From: Blautia sp.
GTDB lineage: Bacteria; Bacillota; Clostridia; Lachnospirales; Lachnospiraceae
Direction of reading: 5' to 3'
DNA length: 64,000 bases
Assembly (NCBI GenBank): GCA_023667395.1
Contig: JAMPAC010000012.1
Location: forward strand, 1 to 64,000
Part shown: in pieces, positions 61,003-64,000 of the stretch
Layout: each line of letters starts with the position of its first letter
Numbering within the stretch: the first letter of the stretch is position 1
Program-made: the position numbers and the translations under genes
The notes under the pieces: model-generated
Told to the model about the DNA's origin: nothing
The model's input: only the letters and a program-made list of their open reading frames with translations
Database searches by the model: none

Positions 61003-61809
61003 TTATTTACCAAGCTGCTCCAGCACTTTCTTGGTGATCTCCGCTACCAGTTCAGGGGAAGCGGAAGACGCATCCTTATGCTCGCCGCAGCTTCCGCCGC
61101 AGTTGTGGCAGCTGGGCTTGCCTTCTTTCAAAGCAGGGCAAAGGTTCGCGGGATGGCGGCCTTTCATGCCGAACTGTCTCCTGATCTCATACAGATCCTC
61201 CACCTGCTGGGGCGTGAACTCCTTGGGGCCGCCCAGCATTCTGGACTGATACAACAACTGAGCGTAGAACTCAACGGATTCCATCTTCAGATATGCGCTC
61301 AACAGGGAATCAGAATAGGTCAGCGCGCCATGGTTCTCAAGCAGGACCGCGTCAAAGTACTGCACATACTCGGACACTGCGTCGGGAATCTCCATGGTGG
61401 AAGGTCTGCCGTATTTTGCGATGGGCACACAGCCAAGGGCGATAACTGCCTCGGGCATGATGGGCTGGGTCAGAGGGATGCCCGCGATCGCGAAAGTGGT
61501 CGCATACATGGGATGAGCATGTACAACGCTGTTTACGTCAGGTCTCTCCTGATACACTCTCATGTGCATCTTGATCTCGGATGAGGGCTTGAAATTGCCA
61601 TTCGCCTGAATCACGTTGCCCTGCGCGTCCACCTTGCAGATGTACTCGGGGGTCATGAAGCCTTTGGACACGCCGGTAGGGGTGCAAAGGAACTCGTTAT
61701 CGCTGAGCTTGACAGAGATATTACCGTCATTTGCGGCAACCATGTTCCTGTTGTAGATCCTCTTTCCGATGTCACAAATCTCTTTTTTGATTTCATACTC
61801 GTTTTGCAT
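61003..61809 (-). CDS. Class II aldolase (L-fuculose/rhamnulose-phosphate type) with C-terminal targeting peptide
   Basis: 268 residues from ATG 61809 (CAGGAGGAATCAAA). Zn-dependent cleavage of L-fuculose-1-P or L-rhamnulose-1-P to DHAP and L-lactaldehyde. NDGNISVKLSDNEFLCTPTG, VHAHPMYATTFAI (zinc His) and LENHGALTYSDSL are typical. After the aldolase fold a Cys-rich linker (CPALKEGKPSCHNCGGSCGEH) leads to a helix SPELVAEITKKVLEQLGK, the same pattern as the N-terminal cargo peptides. It is the first gene of the operon, directly behind the promoter. Confidence 0.92.
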   Translation of the reverse strand: MQNEYEIKKEICDIGKRIYNRNMVAANDGNISVKLSDNEFLCTPTGVSKGFMTPEYICKVDAQGNVIQANGNFKPSSEIKMHMRVYQERPDVNSVVHAHPMYATTFAIAGIPLTQPIMPEAVIALGCVPIAKYGRPSTMEIPDAVSEYVQYFDAVLLENHGALTYSDSLLSAYLKMESVEFYAQLLYQSRMLGGPKEFTPQQVEDLYEIRRQFGMKGRHPANLCPALKEGKPSCHNCGGSCGEHKDASSASPELVAEITKKVLEQLGK

Positions 61810-61843
61810 TTTGATTCCTCCTGTTTTTGTTGTTTCTTGTTTT

Positions 61844-61886
61844 ATTATAAGTCTATATACCACACAAGTCAACATGTATAATGTTG
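61844..61886 (-). promoter_or_regulatory. BMC operon promoter and operator
   Basis: Minus strand: TTGACT (61872-61867), 17 nt, TATAAT (61849-61844). The inverted repeat CAACAT-TATAC-ATGTTG (61886-61870) overlaps the -35. A near-consensus promoter with a palindrome in that position suggests repression, likely by the DeoR protein of the operon. Confidence 0.8.
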
Positions 61887-61955
61887 GAATTGTGTCGTTT
61901 TCCTAAAATAACTGCTGTTTTCTTACGCCGTCCGTAAACCCCTTCGTTCCGCATT

Positions 61956-63539
61956 TCACCGCTTCCCGCTTTCTATCCTCTCGATCACACAGCTATGCGG
62001 TTTGTTTGTGCTGTCTTTATCGTAATTCACACCCACCAGCAGGATTTCACCCGAATAGCCCTCCAGCGCCCGGGTATACTGCCTGTCCTTGATCTGGCGT
62101 ATGGCGGAGTCAGCAGACTTGTCATATTTCAATTCTACCACAAGGGCGGGCTTTTTACTATAAGCCAACGGTAAAAAAACAACATCTGCAAAACCTTTTC
62201 CCGCGGGCAGTTCCCTGATGATCTTATAATCCTTCCTTGCGCTGTAATACGCAATGCAGATAGAACAGGCAAGGGAATTCTCATCATTATAAGTCAGGAT
62301 GGAGGCCACCTCCGTATGGGCCCTGTCAAGTCCTTCCGCGATGCTTTCCGCATCACAGCGGAGCGTATCATCCAGAAGCTTCTCCGAGGCTTTCAGAACC
62401 CTCATGACCTCCGGCCACCCGCCCACGCTCATGGCGTTTTCAAACTCCCTGACGATCTCCCTGTTGGGGATATAGGCTTCTTCCCTCTCCTGGTCATAGG
62501 CAAGATATCCCAGATGAATCAGCAGTGTCAGCACGTCATCCTTTGACGTAAAGTTGCGCATGTCATTCCGGAAACTAAGGGTATTCACCCGGATATGCTC
62601 CCCGCCCAGCATCTGCACGATATTCTGGCGCAGCCCGTCATAATCCATATCCATATAGACTTTCAGGGCGTCATAGGTTTCCGTGGTAGTCCAATAGTTA
62701 AAAAACCTGTGGCGCAGCATCGCCTCCACCACGGATTTGGGGTTATACACATGCTGGAACTCCGTGAAACGATATCCGTCATACCAACTCCCCGCCTGGG
62801 CAAAATCCATATTGTAACGTTGGCACAGTTCCTCTACTTCCCTGTCTGTAAAGCCTGTATATTCCTCGAAAAATCCCTGATCCGTCATGGAATACTCCCA
62901 GAACATGTTCAATGCGGAATGCTGTCCGTATTTCTTCACCGGAAGGATTCCTGTCATATAGGCAAGCGCCACATAGGCTCGATCTTTCAGGAGATTTCTC
63001 AGGAAATCAAGATATTGCTTCTGAAGTTCCTCCGATTCCTGCCTTTCCCGCATCACACAGTCCCATTCGTCGATCAGAAAAATGAATTTCTTCCCCGTTT
63101 TCGCGGAAACCTGCTCCAACGCAATGGCAAGAACTGTTTCCTGCTCAGAAATATATTTCCCATATACTTCCTGTATTTCACGCATCACTTTCTGTCCCAG
63201 ATACTCCGTCACATTCTGCTTTCGCGCTTCGATCAGGAAATGCTGCATATTTAAAAGGATCACATCATACCGATTCAGGTGTTCCTCAAAAGTGGGATCT
63301 TGCTCTATTTTCCGTCCCGCAAATAAGGCCCTGGAATCGTAACCGCTGCCATAATAGGCGGCAAGCATCCCGAGCGCCATTGATTTTCCAAAACGCCGGG
63401 GTCTGCTGACGCAGAGATATTTCTGCTGCGTATTCAAATATTTGTTCGTACAGGCGATCAATCCCGTCTTATCCACATAAATCTCCGAACGGATCGATTC
63501 CGCAAAGCCCTCATTGCCCGGATTCAGATAAATCCCCAC
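61956..63539 (-). CDS. AAA-ATPase-like protein with PD-(D/E)XK nuclease domain
   Basis: 527 residues from GTG 63539 (AGGAGGTGACCTT). N-terminal AAA_ATPase-like part: YVDKTGLI, RPRRFGKSM (P-loop variant), FIFLIDEWDCVMR (Walker B). The C-terminal DUF1703/PD-(D/E)XK part has ALVVELKYDKSADSAIRQI. Such genes are multi-copy in Bacteroides and Lachnospiraceae, with unknown function. It directly precedes the BMC operon but has a different nature; its 3' end lies 70 bp upstream of the BMC promoter. Confidence 0.88.
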   Translation of the reverse strand: MGIYLNPGNEGFAESIRSEIYVDKTGLIACTNKYLNTQQKYLCVSRPRRFGKSMALGMLAAYYGSGYDSRALFAGRKIEQDPTFEEHLNRYDVILLNMQHFLIEARKQNVTEYLGQKVMREIQEVYGKYISEQETVLAIALEQVSAKTGKKFIFLIDEWDCVMRERQESEELQKQYLDFLRNLLKDRAYVALAYMTGILPVKKYGQHSALNMFWEYSMTDQGFFEEYTGFTDREVEELCQRYNMDFAQAGSWYDGYRFTEFQHVYNPKSVVEAMLRHRFFNYWTTTETYDALKVYMDMDYDGLRQNIVQMLGGEHIRVNTLSFRNDMRNFTSKDDVLTLLIHLGYLAYDQEREEAYIPNREIVREFENAMSVGGWPEVMRVLKASEKLLDDTLRCDAESIAEGLDRAHTEVASILTYNDENSLACSICIAYYSARKDYKIIRELPAGKGFADVVFLPLAYSKKPALVVELKYDKSADSAIRQIKDRQYTRALEGYSGEILLVGVNYDKDSTNKPHSCVIERIESGKR

Positions 63540-63563
63540 AAGGTCACCTCCTAAATCTATGCC

Positions 63564-63680
63564 TCACTGCGATCTCCTGTCTGACACATCCCATTTCTTC
63601 TTTCGCGTCTCGCCCGTATTGGCTGCCTCATAGCACAGGCTCATCAATACCGCTCTGATCGCTTTGAACCGCTTTTTCAT
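63564..63680 (-). CDS. Small ORF of 38 residues
   Basis: ATG 63680 with GGAGAGGATCACA upstream. Product begins MKKRFKAIRAVLMSLCYEAA and ends in a basic tail (RKKKWDVSDRRSQ). Stop 25 nt before the AAA-ATPase gene, same strand. The good ribosome site and spacing suggest translation; function unknown. Confidence 0.4.
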   Translation of the reverse strand: MKKRFKAIRAVLMSLCYEAANTGETRKKKWDVSDRRSQ

Positions 63681-63755
63681 TGTGATCCTCTCCGCAATTT
63701 CTTTCTATCATTTGGCTGCGCTCCTGCCCAGGATATATTTCAGCAAAAGACTTTG

Positions 63756-64000
63756 TTACAATTTCCCCGCAGGAATCCTTTTATTTCTATATTCCCCGAT
63801 CAGTTTATCAAGCCATTCGTCACGGTAATTCAGTACAATGCTGTCATAGATCAGCCCAAAATCGTCGGAAACATACTCCGAAAGTTCGCCCCCTATATTT
63901 TGTTCCACGATCAGGAACGCCTTCTCCCTTATCTTTCCCTGTTCTCCCTTTATTTCATCCGTATCATTCCGCTCGTTTTTCAGCGCTTCCATCTCTTTCT
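63756..64000 (-). CDS. 3' end of an unidentified gene, cut by the window edge
   Basis: An open frame continues to the right edge (KEMEALKNERNDTDEIKGEQ), so the ATG at 63992 need not be the start. The visible C-terminus is charged and helical, ending VLNYRDEWLDKLIGEYRNKR-IPAGKL. I do not recognise it. It may belong to the Rpn/AAA nuclease group nearby, but only the neighbourhood supports that. Confidence 0.5.
   Translation of the reverse strand, partial: KEMEALKNERNDTDEIKGEQGKIREKAFLIVEQNIGGELSEYVSDDFGLIYDSIVLNYRDEWLDKLIGEYRNKRIPAGKL

Overview
The window reads as a piece of chromosome from an anaerobic gut Firmicute of the Lachnospiraceae type. Reasons: strong Clostridia-style AGGAGG ribosome sites, roughly balanced GC by eye, the GlgC/GlgD pair, tandem BcrAB-like ABC genes with a two-component system, Rpn-type and PD-(D/E)XK AAA proteins, and a bacterial microcompartment (BMC) locus of the fucose/rhamnose class. 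There is no rRNA and no CRISPR array; one canonical tRNA (Pro, anticodon AGG) is present.

Layout. 0-6 kb: a GNAT acetyltransferase behind a leader peptide and a possible translational attenuator, a VanZ-like gene, rlmD, tRNA-Pro, an AI-2E family permease and a PepD-like dipeptidase carrying a coding 33-bp minisatellite. 6-14.3 kb: a CpXC protein, a TPR protein, a soluble SPFH/slipin, a 700-bp non-coding stretch with tRNA-like modules, the RNA ligase RtcB and two WYL-domain regulators; I read the last part as an RNA-repair island. 14.3-20.4 kb: a decayed Rpn gene, a giant J-domain protein with a small Gly-rich ORF and a membrane protein upstream, then two copies of a palindromic MITE-like element. 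20.4-31 kb: glgCD, a DUF362 protein and a run of zinc-ribbon membrane proteins with an ABC exporter. 31-43 kb: an Ogg-type glycosylase, a helicase-nuclease with a WYL-like N-terminus, a MATE-kinase fusion behind a possible attenuator, CapA, a nitroreductase, pyrBI, an acyltransferase and an XRE-AbrB regulator. 43-50.3 kb: an EAL protein, a two-component system and its divergent ABC exporter.

50.5-61.9 kb, minus strand: one BMC operon with a consensus promoter (TTGACT-17-TATAAT) and an operator-like palindrome at its head and a terminator at its tail. It encodes a class II aldolase, a GlcG/PduO-C-like protein, a CoA-acylating aldehyde dehydrogenase, a Zn alcohol dehydrogenase, four BMC-H shell proteins, PduL, a EutN vertex protein, PduS, PduT and a DeoR regulator. 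It ends in overlapping genes for a ParA-type ATPase and a 129-residue Ala/Lys-rich disordered protein, which together look like a McdAB-type positioning pair. No diol dehydratase (B12 or glycyl-radical) is in view. Five enzymes share one amphipathic encapsulation-peptide pattern.

Across the window, intergenic gaps hold at least three families of structured repeats (called H, R and M here). Stem arms vary in a compensatory way between copies of H and R, which suggests selection on RNA or DNA structure. The window ends in an AAA-ATPase/nuclease gene, a possible 38-residue ORF and a gene cut by the right edge.
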